Shown here: positions 41,671 through 54,599 of the stretch, in pieces | Layout: each line of letters opens with the position of its first letter | How positions within the stretch are numbered: position 1 is the stretch's first letter | Source: Paragonimus westermani | Taxonomy: Eukaryota; Platyhelminthes; Trematoda; Plagiorchiida; Troglotrematidae | NCBI GenBank assembly: GCA_008508345.1 | Contig: QNGE01002710.1 | Span: 8,126-72,125 of the forward strand | Length of the DNA: 64,000 bases | Direction: 5' to 3' | Program-made: the position numbers and the translations under genes | Notes under the pieces: model-generated | What the model saw: the letters and a program-made list of their open reading frames with translations, nothing else | Told to the model about the DNA's origin: nothing | Databases searched by the model: none

Positions 41671-43689
41671 AGTAACAGAGAGGGTTGTGGAACTATATTT
41701 TTTCTGTGCGTTGGAATTTTGCGGGAATTGGGCGATGTGGGCCGGGTCTTTTCGGAACGCTCATAGTAATATGCTTTGGCTTAACTCAGGTGGCAGCGAA
41801 CGTTAATGATATTTTGTCAGTTTCGTTCGCGCTACAAACCCTACGCACTCTAAGCAATCCATTGAAACCGGTTCTGATACCCACCGAATCCTGTCTGGCG
41901 GTTATGTATCGGGGACAGACAAGATGGGCGTGGATGAGCTCTGCTGTTGTTGACATCATATACACCTTACAAATCATGCATAGACACCACCTTAGCACAA
42001 AAAGCACACGTTAATTTTATACAGGATACATAGTTAGACTTCTCACCAACAGTGATAGACATACTGAAGTTCAAATACTTGCCCGGATCAACTAAGCTAA
42101 CACGCATAAGTTGATTTGTAGCTGACATAGCCCTCGGGAGTAAGTGGGCAGTGAACTTTCACTTGGGCGGAGTAAAGAAAGCTTTAACCAACTGCACTCA
42201 TATTTCGCCACAAGTAGAACGGTATAAGGTTTCACTGGTTAACTAGCCTCTCCGGTGTTAGGTGATAGGTTAACAGGTGTGTGGAGGCCTCTGTGTCATT
42301 ATTTGCACCTCAGGGTTTCTCTAATGAACATGGTAATGCGATAATCAGTAGACGAGCCCAATTCCGTTGGGTTTGTGGAAAAAATAGATGTTGGCCGCGA
42401 AGTGTTTATACTCGCCAACCGCTGGGCCAGCGCTGCAGCGATGGGGTTTACTTTTTACTTTCATGCATAGCCTTCGGGGTTACCAGGCACCAACTTTTCA
42501 GAATGTTCTGAAGCAACGCCATCTAATTTCCACCCACTGTGTTTGAGTGTCGATCGTCGTTGGTATCCTTTTTTCACCACTACTGCATGCGTATAACCAC
42601 TTGTTTGAACTGGCAGAAGCACCAACAAACACCTCACAGACTCCAACGTGTCACTCACGCTGTGCACTCTCCCTGTGTTCCGCTCAATTATTTTTCGTCC
42701 TACCGCTCTCTCGCTTGCATGTCAGTTTCATCTATCGACAATATATTCCATGTCTACACATTGTGTCATTCCTGACCGGTAATCTTGCTTGGCACGCTTC
42801 TTCAGTTCTAGTCATGGATTTCAAAAACATGAACCTCATATCTGTTACCGATGCGTACAGGTTAAACTTCTAACTGAAACGTGGTTACTCAAAAGAAATG
42901 TGAACGACCGTGCGCCTTACGCAGTAAACTTATCAAATTGACAAAGAATGGATTACTCGTTACTCAAACGGGAAATGTTACTATCTAAGAAAGATCGATC
43001 AACTACCTTTAATCCGATTCACAAAGAAAACCCATTGAGCTATCCGTGGAGATTCCACGCAACAGTGGATTGTGACGCATCACGTGACTACTTGGCCCCG
43101 GCCGTTATTGATCTGAAAATGGACGTGGGCACTTTTGGCTTAAGATAGTGTCTACGGAGGCAAGACCCTGCGCTCGGCAAAACAGTGATTCCGGCATAAC
43201 TCTAGAGATATCTCAGGAAATTACAGCGGTTTTGTGAATTCTTGGCTAAACCCCTGTGCGCTGAGGCTCAACATAACGTTTTCCTAACCTCTACTCATGG
43301 GAATTATCTTCGGTTGTTTTAGCTGCACGCTGCGCCATCTTTGAACTAGTTTTGATAGTTTGGTTTCCTTTGCCAACCTGAACCTCAAGGCGGGCGCAGA
43401 GTGTTCAAGATATGGCCTTGCTCACGCGTTTTGAAGCGGCGATTGCGCTGCCATATTCCGTGAAAGAGCTTTCTATCACACATACAACACTGGTTACTCT
43501 TTCTTGCAGCTTCTCAGCGCTGGGTTGAGAATTTGCATTAAATAATGTGGGTTCCACAGAGTCGTTGGCTATTTAAACTCCTATAAGTTTGATCTTCCTC
43601 TTCTTCACTTAAGACTCTGGGCATCACTGACTGATTTACGGCTAGCGGCTGATCGAGTTTGCTTCTTTTAGCAGAAGTCATCATTAATG
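41671..43689. other. No recognised feature
   Basis: Frames up to 109 codons occur on both strands (for example 41685-42014, +) without recognisable domains or splice-consistent partners. Confidence 0.3.
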
Positions 43690-44290
43690 TAATTACTTTC
43701 GGTAGATATTCAGGTATTCCGGCATGCGCTTACTGTTATTCTCGACAACCTTCCCATTATTAGCAGAGACATAGAGGGACGCTCCCGGCCCTAGGTGAGA
43801 TATTTGGCAAACACTGAAAACGAAGCTGGTCCGAGCAGTGGTCCCGCAGACCTTTCCACTGTTACCTCCACGCGGATGGCCTGGTTTTCCTGAACGTTCC
43901 GTAATCATTCTGGTGGTCTCGAAGTAAGACCAAAAGTCTCAGGTTTAAAGAATGGCAGTTGATGTTTCATCGAATTGAGCGCATTTCTGGCGTTTGTTTA
44001 GCTATCCTCGACCTTGTTGCTTTTGTCAAGAATTCTGGTGATCTCAGCATAGAAGTAAACCACGACAGTTGGACGGACACTGTGCCGTACGGAATCGTGC
44101 TGATCTCCATAGGGAAGAACGTTTCCAGTAAGATGCTGCAAAATTCTGTTCTCAGTAATTCTTTTCAACAATTCCACAAGGAATGTGGTCAAAAGTTCTG
44201 GCCCGTAGTCTTCTACCTCATCCTTCTTCCTCCCTGCGGATGCATGCAACGTTGGCCTACGTCCACTAGTCAGTGATGGTGGTCATTTTA
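43690..44290 (-). pseudogene. Degenerate LINE reverse transcriptase, fingers to palm
   Basis: Minus-strand frames read LKRITENRILQHLTGNVLPY with QHDSVRHSV (about 44190-44110), matching the MERIIxxxIxxHLxxNxLLxxxQHGF motif. Then follow a TNARNALNSMKHQL block (about 43985), matching DFxKAFDSVxHxxL, and VERSAGPLLGPASFSV (about 43860), matching SGVPQGSVLGPLLF. The YADD region has been lost. Family relationship to F1/F2 is unclear. Confidence 0.55.
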
Positions 44291-45479
44291 GATAGTGCGA
44301 CCAGGAAGCTGAGTGGGATAATTGTAAAAAATTCTGCGTGGATGCATCAGGGATCTTACTGACCCTCTTTACCCCGGACTATTAAATCTACCATTGTCCC
44401 CCTCTATTTCAAACCTGTTCAAAACGGACACTTTTTGGTCTCTGTTTTCAGCCCAATTACGGTAACTCCAGATTTCACACAGCGTATCGTAATGAATAGC
44501 GGCGAACATTTATCGTGCTTTGCAACAGTGATTCAGCAGCGGTTTCCGCAGTAATTTTAGTACTCCTCAGTCTTCCCCTTAAATAATATATATTTCTCAA
44601 CGCGGATGTGAGAAGCACGCTTGGTTGTGCGCGATCACTGTAGATGGTTACAAACCATACAAAAACGAATAACTAAACAGTATCACACATGTGAAGTATG
44701 CTGCAAGAAGGACGTAGTAAAAAAGACTGTAGTTCATGAAACTTTGACGCACGCAACAGAGAAGGAGATAGTTCGCTCACTTCACAGATTTAGTCTCAAA
44801 AATGAGATGTTACACTAATTCACTGTTTATAAATTTGTGATATGGGCGATTTTTCAAATATTTCAAGGTCATCCCGGGAGGATGTCCAAACGCACCTTCG
44901 AAATTTTTTGCTGTTAAGGAATAAAATTGGCGTCCGGAAATTGTCCGCATAGATCGGCTTTGGCGAGGCATGGCGTAAAATTCCACAATCAAGCGAACGA
45001 ATGGGCAGATTCTGACACAGGATTTACTCGATTGCTCGAAAACGTCACAAAGTTAAACATCTGTTGAACCGTTCAGCTTAGACGAAGTTCCGTGCGTCCC
45101 TTGGTTGAAGAACAATCTCCTCGCTCAATGGATGATATGGGAATCGAAAGGGAGAATGTAATTCCGCACGTTAGATGAGAAAATGTGGGGTTATAATATT
45201 TACTATGACAGAAAATAGGTATTGAGAATTTTTGACGGAGAACTCGTTCGATATTATCATTTTTACTATGATGATTGGAATATATATCTCTATCTACTGT
45301 TTGTTATGGTATTTTGCTATGCACTCGAGATTTCTTCGAGTAAACGGAGAATTGAGTCGACGGTTTGGATGGCCGCAGGAAATGTGCGTGTCAACTAAAG
45401 CTAACATTACGTCGTTATGTTGGACTTATTATCAAGCACCGAGTTCATATTTCATAGCAATTCGGGCATTGCATATACA
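44291..45479. other. No recognised feature
   Basis: No family signature is seen in either strand. The first 300 bases may be the eroded upstream end of the reverse transcriptase at 43690-44290. Confidence 0.3.
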
Positions 45480-46482
45480 AGAGTAAACACATGTCATTAA
45501 AGTAATGGTGGGTGTCGAAGGGTTTGGTGAGCGCGCAGTAGGCCAAGTGCTAAATGATCTTGTGAGTAAACCATATGACAAACCGTTCCAAGCAGGCTGT
45601 TGCCGGGGGGCGTTGGACATCAGAGTGGTTATCCATGTATTACGCATCTGACAGCCAAATGTTTCCCGGACCACACTCAAAAAGGTCATCAGGTGGTACG
45701 GAGAGTTTGTGACTGACAGTGTTTGTTAACGTAAGATAGCTGTCCAAACGCTTTTTAAAACGCTGAATGTTGTTACTGGCTCTGACTTCATTTGGAAGTT
45801 TATTCAAAATGTAGGAATACTTAACAAGGAAAAGTTTGCACGCATATTTTGTCCGGGATAATGGGGTCGGCAAGGTGGAACCCTTTTTTTAGACTATATA
45901 GGGGATGTGTTGTAAGTGGACGGTAATCGCTGTGGTAATCGCATCCGAATGTATAAGTTCATACAGAAGCGTTAAGTCCATCTTTAGTATACGCAACCGA
46001 AGGGGATCATTACCAAGTATTTCGCAACGTTGTCTATGGGTGACCGAAAAGGAATATCCTAATAAGCTTTTGGTAAACGATCGTTGAGGGTTTTCTAACA
46101 CAAGCTTGTCGGAATGCGTAGGTGGCAGCAAATAAAGGTGCAATACTCGAGTTGAGGCCGAGCACACATTCTGTAGAGCATCAGCTTCGCAGCTGATAGG
46201 CTGAACGCCTTTATGATGCAGCCTATTGTTCTTTTAGTTTTTGCTACCTGGAAGCATACTTGTTCAGAGAAATTGAAGGAATTTGAGTACCGTATTCCTA
46301 GATCTCTGACCGAAGTGGCTGTATCAATATTACTACCCTCCGGTGAGATGGAACCATCGGGTAATTTACAACCACAAGTGATGATGTTCGATTTGTCTGC
46401 TGAGAACGACATCACCCATGTTCTGCACCACAAATGCAATGACGCTAGGTCTTGTCGTATATTTTGTAGACAGAAACTGATG

Positions 46483-46869
46483 TTACTGCCCTGGCGGAAT
46501 GCGCAAAACGATTTTGATAACGTCAGTAAACAGAAAGGGCTTGCCACGTGTAATAACGTCGCACACATCGTTTATGTACATCAAGAAGAGCAACGGACTC
46601 CGAAAGCTTCCTTGGACCACCGCACTGGTCACTGGTTTTAGTGTTGAACATTGCTCTCCTATTTTGCATGTTTCAGTGCGACCTTCAAGGTATGACGACA
46701 GCCAGCAGTACAAGGGATCTTGTATGCCAAAAGATGCTATTCTGATCGAAAGGCGCTTACGAGGCACACGATCAGTAGCCTTTTGCATATCCATGAGTAT
46801 GATAATTACCGCACTTCCATCATCGAAGGACGTCGATATATGGTTTGAGAATTCCAGCTGACATGTCAT
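46483..46869 (-). pseudogene. F2 copy A, polymerase palm with mutated catalytic site
   Basis: The 128-codon frame contains MDMQKATDRVPRKRL (DFxKAFDRVPH equivalent), the IASFGIQDPLYCWLSSYLEG segment, and SFRSPLLFLMYINDV (GSVLSPLLFLIYIND). The catalytic F/YADD is replaced by FTDV (about 46520), losing one metal-binding aspartate. The F2 copy at 58.9 kb keeps FADD at the equivalent place, so the change is specific to this copy. Confidence 0.83.
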
Positions 46870-46882
46870 ACAAGAGCGTTTG

Positions 46883-47518
46883 CTAAGGAAACCATGCTGT
46901 GAAGGGTTTATAAGGTTTTGTGTCCTTAGGACCTCGGCTATGTGCTCCTTTATTATTCTTTTCCAACATTCTCGAGTAGATTAACAAGTGGTTGATGGGA
47001 AGATAGTTACTAACGTCCTTCCTTGGACCACTCTTGTGACGAGGCATAATGATTGAGGTTTTCCACTGAGGATAAAAGGTGCTGGATAAACGTGATAGGT
47101 GGAACAAATTGAGGAAGGGGATGGGTATATCCTCACCTGCCTGCTTGATGACCATTGATGGAATATTAACTGGTCCAGGGCAAATTGAGGGCCCAATGCT
47201 AGCTAACTGTGAACGAACACTTCGAACATCGAGTAGAACATTACTCAAAACTGTATCTGATTTTGATGAGATATTAGCAGGTAATGGGGTGCTTCGTACG
47301 CTAAACGAGGCGGCGAAATGTGACTTGAAGATCTCGCACATCGCTACAGAGTAATCGACAACTGTTTTGTCTGTGATAGTAATAGTTCTTATAGCAAGGT
47401 CCCTCATGAAATTTCTCCGTCTCATCAATTGCATTAGTTTCGTACATCTTTGCTCACTACGGAGGGCGAGTTTCTCTCCGTCTATATGATGGAGTTGCGT
47501 CTGACGTTCTGTGTCCAA
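46883..47518 (-). pseudogene. F2 copy A, endonuclease-RT linker and fingers
   Basis: A 211-codon open frame covers the junction between endonuclease and polymerase. It includes the MCEIFKSHFAASFS stretch typical of the linker, and GPSICPGPVNIPSMVIKQAG, corresponding to the GPDGIPxxxLK motif at the start of the fingers. It ends at a frameshift near TKPYKPFTAW, where the palm should begin. It is one of the longest open frames of the window and shows how little divergence separates this copy from a coding ancestor. Confidence 0.82.
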
Positions 47519-48250
47519 ACATTTTGCTCATTCGCATCACCATGGAAAAGTCTAGTGTTCTTCCATACCTCGACTTAAGCATTTTCAGTTCGTTGGTCTC
47601 TTTCGCATTAGGGATTTTACCTTGTACATACTAGCCGACACGTCTTGATATAATGAAGGCTAATACGTCGATGCAAAACTTTAGATGTCTGATGAATTCA
47701 CCCGCGCAATGGTTGGGTCTGATGTGCGAAAGAAGGTATTCCAATTTAAAGATCTTAGTAAGGAGAAGAAGGCATTTTAATGAATGAATTTGATCGGACG
47801 GTAGAATACAACTCTCGGTTTGGTAGCCATACCGAAATCGGACAGAAATTTGACGACATTACGGTGGCTTTCATGGAATTGTTGTAGAACAGATAACTCT
47901 TTAGACGAAAAACCTATGGTATATATAAGATCCAAACTATGCCCCTTTCTGGTTGGCGTAAGGACATGTTGGTTTCAACTATCCAATTGGATGCATGAAA
48001 GGAATTCGGCCTGTTTCGCTGGAGCAGAGAATGTGGTCCAGAAGATATTAGGCATGTTACATTCACCGCCTATTATTTTTTGTTCACAAGGCATGGCTGT
48101 TACATGATTCATTATCTCCACGAGGTCAGTCAAATCATTGCTCGCAGCATTTGGCCGTCTGTAGATGCATCCTATAAGTTTTAACCTTTGGTCTGAATAC
48201 TGCTAACGAGAATGTTGAGCTTTTTGTAACTGTCCTCTGATACTAATCGC

Positions 48251-51200
48251 TTCAGGCGTTCCTTGGACTGTCAAAGCCTGGTGTACCTACCTCAGTGGTT
48301 GCACAGAGCTCAAGCCTTCCCTTGCTTCTCAGTGCCTATTTCGCCTTACTCCCCCGACACTGAGGTTTGATCTTTTTGACACTCTCTGGTAGTAGGACAA
48401 TCTATGAACAGCGAGGAGATTTCACCTAAAACTTTGGCTACTGGTTGTTTACTACTACCAAAGACCTGCGGCGAGTGACAGAAGTTTCAGCGTATACACA
48501 GCCAAAACTGAGGTTAAGAATTGTTTCTTAAGTACGTTCCGGCCGTCAAGTTCCCGAAGCAATCGTGGTTTCTTGTTGCAAAAACAGTCGTCTATTTTCC
48601 TCCAACTTAGCGACCCCATTAAGAGCGATTCAGCACTTTCATCCTTCGAGTATCCCAGCTACACCTCAACAGACGTATAGTTAGTAGCAAACTCCATTTT
48701 CTGGTTGAACACGGAGGGATCAAGACTTCATATCGAAGATAGGTCACATGGCATGCCCACCTGACTTCTTGTCACACTCAGGAGCTGTTCCTCTTGTTGC
48801 AAAGTGTAAGAATGGTTTCGAAGATCCGCACATTTGCAACGGCCTGGTTTTGTCGTTTCCTATCATAAGAGCCACCAGGTGAAGATTTCCTCCATTCAGC
48901 CCCGGTTATTGACGCCTTCCAATACTATCAGTATACAACCCTCACCTATTCTAGTATCTTATCCTTCTACCTTATGATCCGAATAAATAATGGCATCAGG
49001 TATTCTCAACTGATTTGTACCCACGTGATAACCTCTCAGTAGCTACGACACCTTTCTTTGCTTATGCCTGTGGGCTTACACAGCACATGATACCAGCATT
49101 GGCATAAAAATCACACTAGGTTTTCTGACGAGCACGACTGCTTTCAACTCCGGCAATATTAGAAATAGGCTACAGTGCATACATTACAACCTGGCACATT
49201 CACAGTCTTGTGTAGAAAGTGTCCCATTTTCCCAGACTAGAAAACTTGCACCTTCGTTGTTGTAGCACGTCTTACTACTCACCATGTTCACGGGTAACTT
49301 TGAAAGATAAACCTGAGAACCCACACTGATTAACACGCTTCTGCGTCCCAGTGGCAAATTAAGCACGGGTGAGAGGGCTGACAAGTTTATTCTGTCCAAT
49401 CGTCAAGTGTCAGTAAAACTCTACATATAGTAGTTATATACGTTTTTTCTGCTGCAAGAAACTTACTCCCTCACCAGGGGTTAATGAGGGCGATCCCACA
49501 GGACTGGGGCTGTACGTGATCAACGGTCGCTCACCTAACCTTATTAACCATTCGAGGGCTAAATGATTCGGAATATTCACTCACCCAAGAGAAATCACCG
49601 GCAGCAAACTCGCCACTATTTAACTGGTTTTACCTTTTTTATACTGGGTTCACGTATATTCTGAGGTCGAAGTCCTCGTTTCTTCAAAGGACAATTTCTA
49701 TGGCCTCAAGATTTGGGATAATACTCACCAAAATCTATTCTGGATTATAAATATGAAAAAATTTTTACTTACTCTTCCGCTTTCACACAATTATTGTTGA
49801 TCAGATCACTCATTTTTTAAATTACATCATTCACTTTTCCACAGTATTCTTAGCTGCTAACCGGCTGCTTTTTATATTCTTTCCCATCGTTCCACCCGCC
49901 ACTGATCTTGTTTTGTTTGACAATTATTAATATTTTACAATGCTGGTGGCGAACACACCTAATGTATTCTAAACACTAAGAGCATGTTTAGCTTCGCTCT
50001 CGGTGGCGGTAAGTAGCAGCAGTATCTTTTTTCTATTTGCCCGATTTCTGTCTAGACTTCCTTTCTCAATGGATGACTGTATAGTGGTAACATATGCATT
50101 CTGTTTGAAAACATCCATTATATCATTTATGGTCGTTACCTCAATTGGCACGGCGGAAGTGCTCCTTAAAAAAGCACCGCTGTGGCCTAATTGGTGAGGA
50201 CTACATCGTAGTATAAACCTTTGTCTGCTAACGGCCTACAATTTTACATTACCGACCCATGAACCACCGAGATTCGTGGTCAACCGGGGCGCTTCCAACC
50301 TTGGCAGCCGCACCGCCTCACAGATTGTGGGTTTTCAGGGAGATGGCAGTAGAAGTTTGGCTCCAGAGCAAATGTCCAGAAAACGAAGAAACATGAACAT
50401 CAGTATGTACAGGAACAGTCTGGAAAAATAAACAAATTACTTTGTCTTATCTGGGGAAAATTAGAAATGAAAGTTAGACTAAATTAGAGCAACCCTATGA
50501 ACATACGCAACCCGATGACAGTCTTCGAGGTGACAACGCTGAGTAGAAAGGCAAGTCGTTTGTACTCAATACTAAAATAACCGTCTTCAACCAATCATTC
50601 AAGATGGAAAATTTTTCACTAAGAATCAAACATCCTAGGACTTCAAGCAACATTGCAATCACAAATGTTTGAAGTAATGTGTGCACCCTATCATCATGAA
50701 CACGTTTTCTAGAATAACTGAAACCGGCTTGACAGCCTACGTCGGCCTCAAGTTTAGTAGTCACTATATTAGCCGCATCTAAGAGACTTGCTGGGAATAC
50801 CCAGTGTTCGGTATGCGAACGGTTAAGCGCGAATAGTTGGAACACACTGTTTAGTTTAGTCGATTAATTGACATGACATTTAGCAGAAAATTGAAGGTAG
50901 TCAGGTCCGAATGAAATTTTCATAGGTATGTTTGACCAACAGATCGGCTGATGATGTCTACCGCGTTCAATGCCGTAATACATATCTGCAAAGGTCAGCT
51001 GGCTAAGGTGATACATTAGTCGTCACATGCTCTCGGTGGCAGATCACCACGTCCTAAAAGTCTTAAAATTAGAGCAGACCACGTTCGGATCACACAACAG
51101 ACAGTGGACTGATTACTGTTAACCGAGACTCTGCAATGCGGGCCTGTCCATGGACACCAAGCGGAGTTTTAAGGTGTTTGATGGAACTAAGCCTGGGCTG

Positions 51201-51269
51201 AAAAAATCACTTGGCTTCTATCTAAAAGCCTTCTGGATAATGCAAAATCAGTTCACGGGTACGCTTAAC
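48251..51269. other. No recognised feature
   Basis: Frames at 50151-49969 and 50845-50495 (116 codons) on the minus strand are open but have no recognisable domain. Part of the right end may be decayed F2 sequence continuing from copy B. Confidence 0.3.
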
Positions 51270-53640
51270 AGAAGACTCTTTGAACTGTGAACAAGGACGC
51301 AGAAATCTTCATGCACTTGAGACCAATAATCAATGTACCGGAATATATAACAGAGACAGTCAAGTAGATGCATCAGTGAACGGAGTTAACATATGCTAAG
51401 AACAGGTAGCAAGTGGTTGATAATTCCAACCATAGAATTATGCTCAACAAAATTAGTGAACCTGTTGACAGCGTCAACTGTATTAAGAGTGTGACGTCCA
51501 GTGGATATTAGGCATGCTAAAGTCACCGCTTATTATTTTGTGTTCACAAGGTCAATCAAATCATTGCTTGCAGCACTAGATGGTCTCTAGATGCATCCTA
51601 TTAGTAGCTCTCGAAAACCAATAGAGCCAATTAGCCACAACGAGTCCTCGAGCTTATGAAGTGTGGACTCATCCGTTTTTACTGCGAAAAGCTGCTCCTT
51701 TAGATAAATGATGCCTCCACCTCCTCGTTTTTTGAGGCAATCCCTAAGAAACATGTGACATCCCACGGTGCTCATCCGACTGTCTGGGTGTCGGGAGAGC
51801 ACCACGCCTATGTTACGAGAGTAATATAGGGGTTAGATAGAAAAACAAAGGGTTTGAAAATGTGCATCTTATTAACCACCGATCTTGCGTTCATTAGTAA
51901 TAAACTCACGAATATTTTTGGTCGAGTACACCAGGTAAGCTGCTAACGAACTTCATGACAGATTGGGCAGTGGGCTGCGAAATACAAAATGAAAAAGCCT
52001 GATCTAAGTAAGGTACCGAGTTTCTGCCCATATTCGAGTGGATGTCGTGGGAGTTTGGCTCCATGATAGGGAGTGCTGAGAGAGTGCTATTATGGATGGA
52101 TGACGGAGTGGGACTTAGGAAGGGGGCCAGTTGGTGGTTGATGAAATACCGGGGGCTGCACTAAAAAATGACTGGTTTGGCATACATTTGTGTTGTTCAC
52201 GTAATCAAGTGATGACGTAATTGCTGGGGTATACATATTGGGAACTTGATCTCCAGTAGCACTAATGTTTGGGAAAGAAGGATGAGTGACTACGGATAAT
52301 GGATAATGGATGGCAACTGTGACCCCTAGTATAGTAGTAGGTTGACCTGGGAGCAGTAAGAGACAAATTGTGCAGTTTTACATGCGAAGCGTTGTTTCTT
52401 AGAATGTGTGTTTTGAAACCAGATTCACGACGCTTGTAAAGTTCATTTGGTTTACTCTTATATTGCGAATCCAAAATACTGTTTTTGGTAAGCATCCTAG
52501 AGGTCTCACTGTTGATTTGGAGTAATGTTCAGGTGTTTTGGATTTGCCGTTGATATTTTCGATTACTCTATTTAACGGACGGGAATTCTTCTGATGAGAA
52601 GTGGATGGTCCTGCTCGCGCAGCCGCCTCATTATCAGGGGCATTTAAGCTGCTCCTTCCAGTGTTCTGGGTAACTATGAATGCCTTATGTCTAGAAATTT
52701 TTCTAGTCAAGGCCTCGGTTGACAGAGGGAGCCGTTGAGCACTAGGAGATATGTTTGTAGCAATAACCGTGAGTTTCGTTGCGGAAACTTGAACGCGCCT
52801 GGCGTTATCAGGGCTAGACGTGGTTTGTTTTTCACTGTTCGCCTGGACCGGCGACGCTGCTGCGTTTCCAGCTGTAACTTGCGGGTTCAGTGAACTCGTA
52901 GAGCAGTCGAGATATACGATCAGATCAATCAGATTGCTGACTGCGTTCCTTATTCGGGACATATTTACTCGCAATACTTCCCTTTGGAGTGGCGTCTTGT
53001 CACCAAACAATTTTCTGGACCCAAAATTTGCGTCACACTCGATTTGCTCCTGACTCCTGGCGAATTCGTTCGCCACAAGTCTACTTATGAACTGTAGCAA
53101 CAATGGGCAGTGCTTCTGCTGTACTTTCTTGCAAAGTCTTAAACAGTGACATTTTTTGTTCATTTTACTGGCTTTGAGTAAGATCTTTTTCACTGACAAC
53201 AGAGGAATCCTATCAGGTGCGTTAAACAACACTACTTTGCTTGCATAGTGTAACTGCTCTCGCAATTCCGTGGCTACAGTATCAATGAGCGTTCCGACGG
53301 CTACGAGGTATTTGTGACTATGGGTAGCGTGATGGTTGATGTTAATTAAGGCATTTATAATGAACGATAACTGGTCTAAGTTGTACAGAATCTCGGTTAT
53401 TCCAGCCTCTACTTCCCTTATTTTTATAGCCTGATCTACGGATACATTGGTAGTGGAAACCGAACATGGTTTGGTCTTGTTCCTTTCGTGTGATGTGCAA
53501 TGATTTGCTGTTAAGATCAGCGTTTTAGCAGCAGCCTTGATCTCCTCTGTGATAGCAGAGGTGGGGTAGGTGTTGATCGAACAATCTGAAGATTTCACAT
53601 CTTTCTTCACCGTCGACACGCTTTTTGCACAGGGGTGAGC
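51270..53640 (-). mobile_element. CR1-like LINE family F2, copy B (intact ORF1, partial endonuclease)
   Basis: This copy holds the 5' half of the family: the ORF1 at 53619-52399, then the start of ORF2. The endonuclease begins with MNARSVVNKMHIFKP (about 51930-51880), continues through GGGGIIYLKEQLFAVKTDES and LEDSLWLIGSI (51805-51587), and reaches IISGDFSMPNIHW (about 51550-51500). The GDF core, including its catalytic aspartate, is retained. It fades within the late endonuclease near 51270, with no polymerase beyond, so it is 3'-deleted rather than 5'-truncated, which is unusual for a LINE. Confidence 0.8.
52399..53619 (-). CDS. F2 LINE ORF1 protein, intact 406-codon frame
   Basis: This is the longest open frame in the window that is not simple repeat. 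It encodes a predicted nucleic-acid-binding ORF1 protein of a CR1-like element, the presumed RNA chaperone of the retrotransposition particle. A central block reads VVLFNAPDRIPLLSVKKILL, then CHCLRLCKKVQQKHCPLLLQ, a cysteine/histidine-containing basic segment, and DKTPLQREVLR. This order (FNxPDRIPL, CRxxRLRKK, PLLxxF, TPLQR) is shared by ORF1 proteins of flatworm LINEs. The C-terminal third is serine/alanine-rich and low in order. Copy C keeps DRTPLERECQK at the equivalent place. The start at 53619 is the first ATG of the frame. It lacks stops over 1.2 kb although its ORF2 is truncated, suggesting recent insertion. Confidence 0.8.
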   Translation of the reverse strand: MSTVKKDVKSSDCSINTYPTSAITEEIKAAAKTLILTANHCTSHERNKTKPCSVSTTNVSVDQAIKIREVEAGITEILYNLDQLSFIINALININHHATHSHKYLVAVGTLIDTVATELREQLHYASKVVLFNAPDRIPLLSVKKILLKASKMNKKCHCLRLCKKVQQKHCPLLLQFISRLVANEFARSQEQIECDANFGSRKLFGDKTPLQREVLRVNMSRIRNAVSNLIDLIVYLDCSTSSLNPQVTAGNAAASPVQANSEKQTTSSPDNARRVQVSATKLTVIATNISPSAQRLPLSTEALTRKISRHKAFIVTQNTGRSSLNAPDNEAAARAGPSTSHQKNSRPLNRVIENINGKSKTPEHYSKSTVRPLGCLPKTVFWIRNIRVNQMNFTSVVNLVSKHTF

Positions 53641-54599
53641 GCTTGACGACTGGCAATCTCTGAAGTTTGGCTGGCTTGGCTGACCTTACCATAGGATATA
53701 GAACTTTTATCAATAGGTTATGTTTAAAAGGTCTCGAAGAAGGTAAATATGACGAAATACAACAAATATTACGTAAATTTAGGTGAACAAACGGTAAAAA
53801 CGTGATGTGCACCGGCACGCAATAATAACTGGCCTTTATCGAACGACGCTCGTGAACAAGAACGCGTCCTCAGTCGATGCGTATAAGTGTTAGTATGCAC
53901 ACACCGTTAGTAATAACCCAATCATTTCCGTACGCTCTTGCTCCACATATGATATTAACCTGCGTCGTCGTAGCTCAATATGCAGAAGCGAAATATGCTG
54001 AAAGTGAGTGAAAAAACTTGACCTGTTTGTATTACACGACTATGTAAAAACCGAGAGTTATAATTCGTGCTTCTTCTCCCTACTGATAGACCATCTGGCA
54101 ATCCTCGTGTGTTGTCGAACATTCACCTCATTCTATATATCGGCCGTATACAGCATATCGACATAAAGTCGGTAGTAATCGTATACCGGGAAAAGCTAGT
54201 AATCGATCTCCTCTGGCGTTGCAGGATAGAAACTGTTTGCAATTGTTATAAATTTCATTAACTAACGAATTTATTAGTGTTGTATGAAGGATTTCGCCAC
54301 AACATCACATATTTCGTTGTTCTTCATAGTTCGCGAGGTCACTTTACGCCCTCCCGGTTATAACAATATTACTAATAAGTTTTTCGACTCATTTGTGAGA
54401 GACACGCTCAGTAGAGCGCGATCAACGTACAAACTTTCAAGCATATACACATTTGAACCCCGAACCGTAAATTGTACAATGAGCAAGCTGTGTGAATAGA
54501 GCAACGAAACAGATATTATATGAGAGGGAAATTCAACTTTGGGGAGAAAGTTGAGATGCATACTTCTCAGACAATAATACCTGGCATCTTCAGAATTCG
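53641..54599. other. Upstream flank of F2 copy B; no recognised gene
   Basis: The first part may be the F2 5' UTR. Short frames at 53818-53525 (-) and 54284-54499 (+) have no family signature. Confidence 0.3.

Larger units (their letters stand above)
45480..48250 (-). mobile_element. CR1-like LINE family F2, copy A (endonuclease through polymerase end)
   Basis: Read from 48250 leftwards. The endonuclease carries LIGCIYRRPNAASNDLTDLV, then IIGGECNMPNIFW where the catalytic GDFN is now GECN, and GHSLDLIYT (to about 47830). The 47518-46883 frame (211 codons) holds the linker and first RT motifs. The 46869-46483 frame has DRVPRKRL and FRSPLLFLMYINDV, then FLFTDV in place of FADD. Frames 46568-46095, 46167-45889 and 45873-45640 carry RDLGIRYSNS, MCARPQLEYC and the terminal SYILNKLPNEVRASN. 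Each block is open but frames shift between them. Both endonuclease and polymerase active sites are mutated, so this copy is dead. Confidence 0.87.

Noticed and set aside
45889..46641. Plus-strand open frames, one of 142 codons
   Set aside because: They are antisense shadows of F2 copy A polymerase frames.
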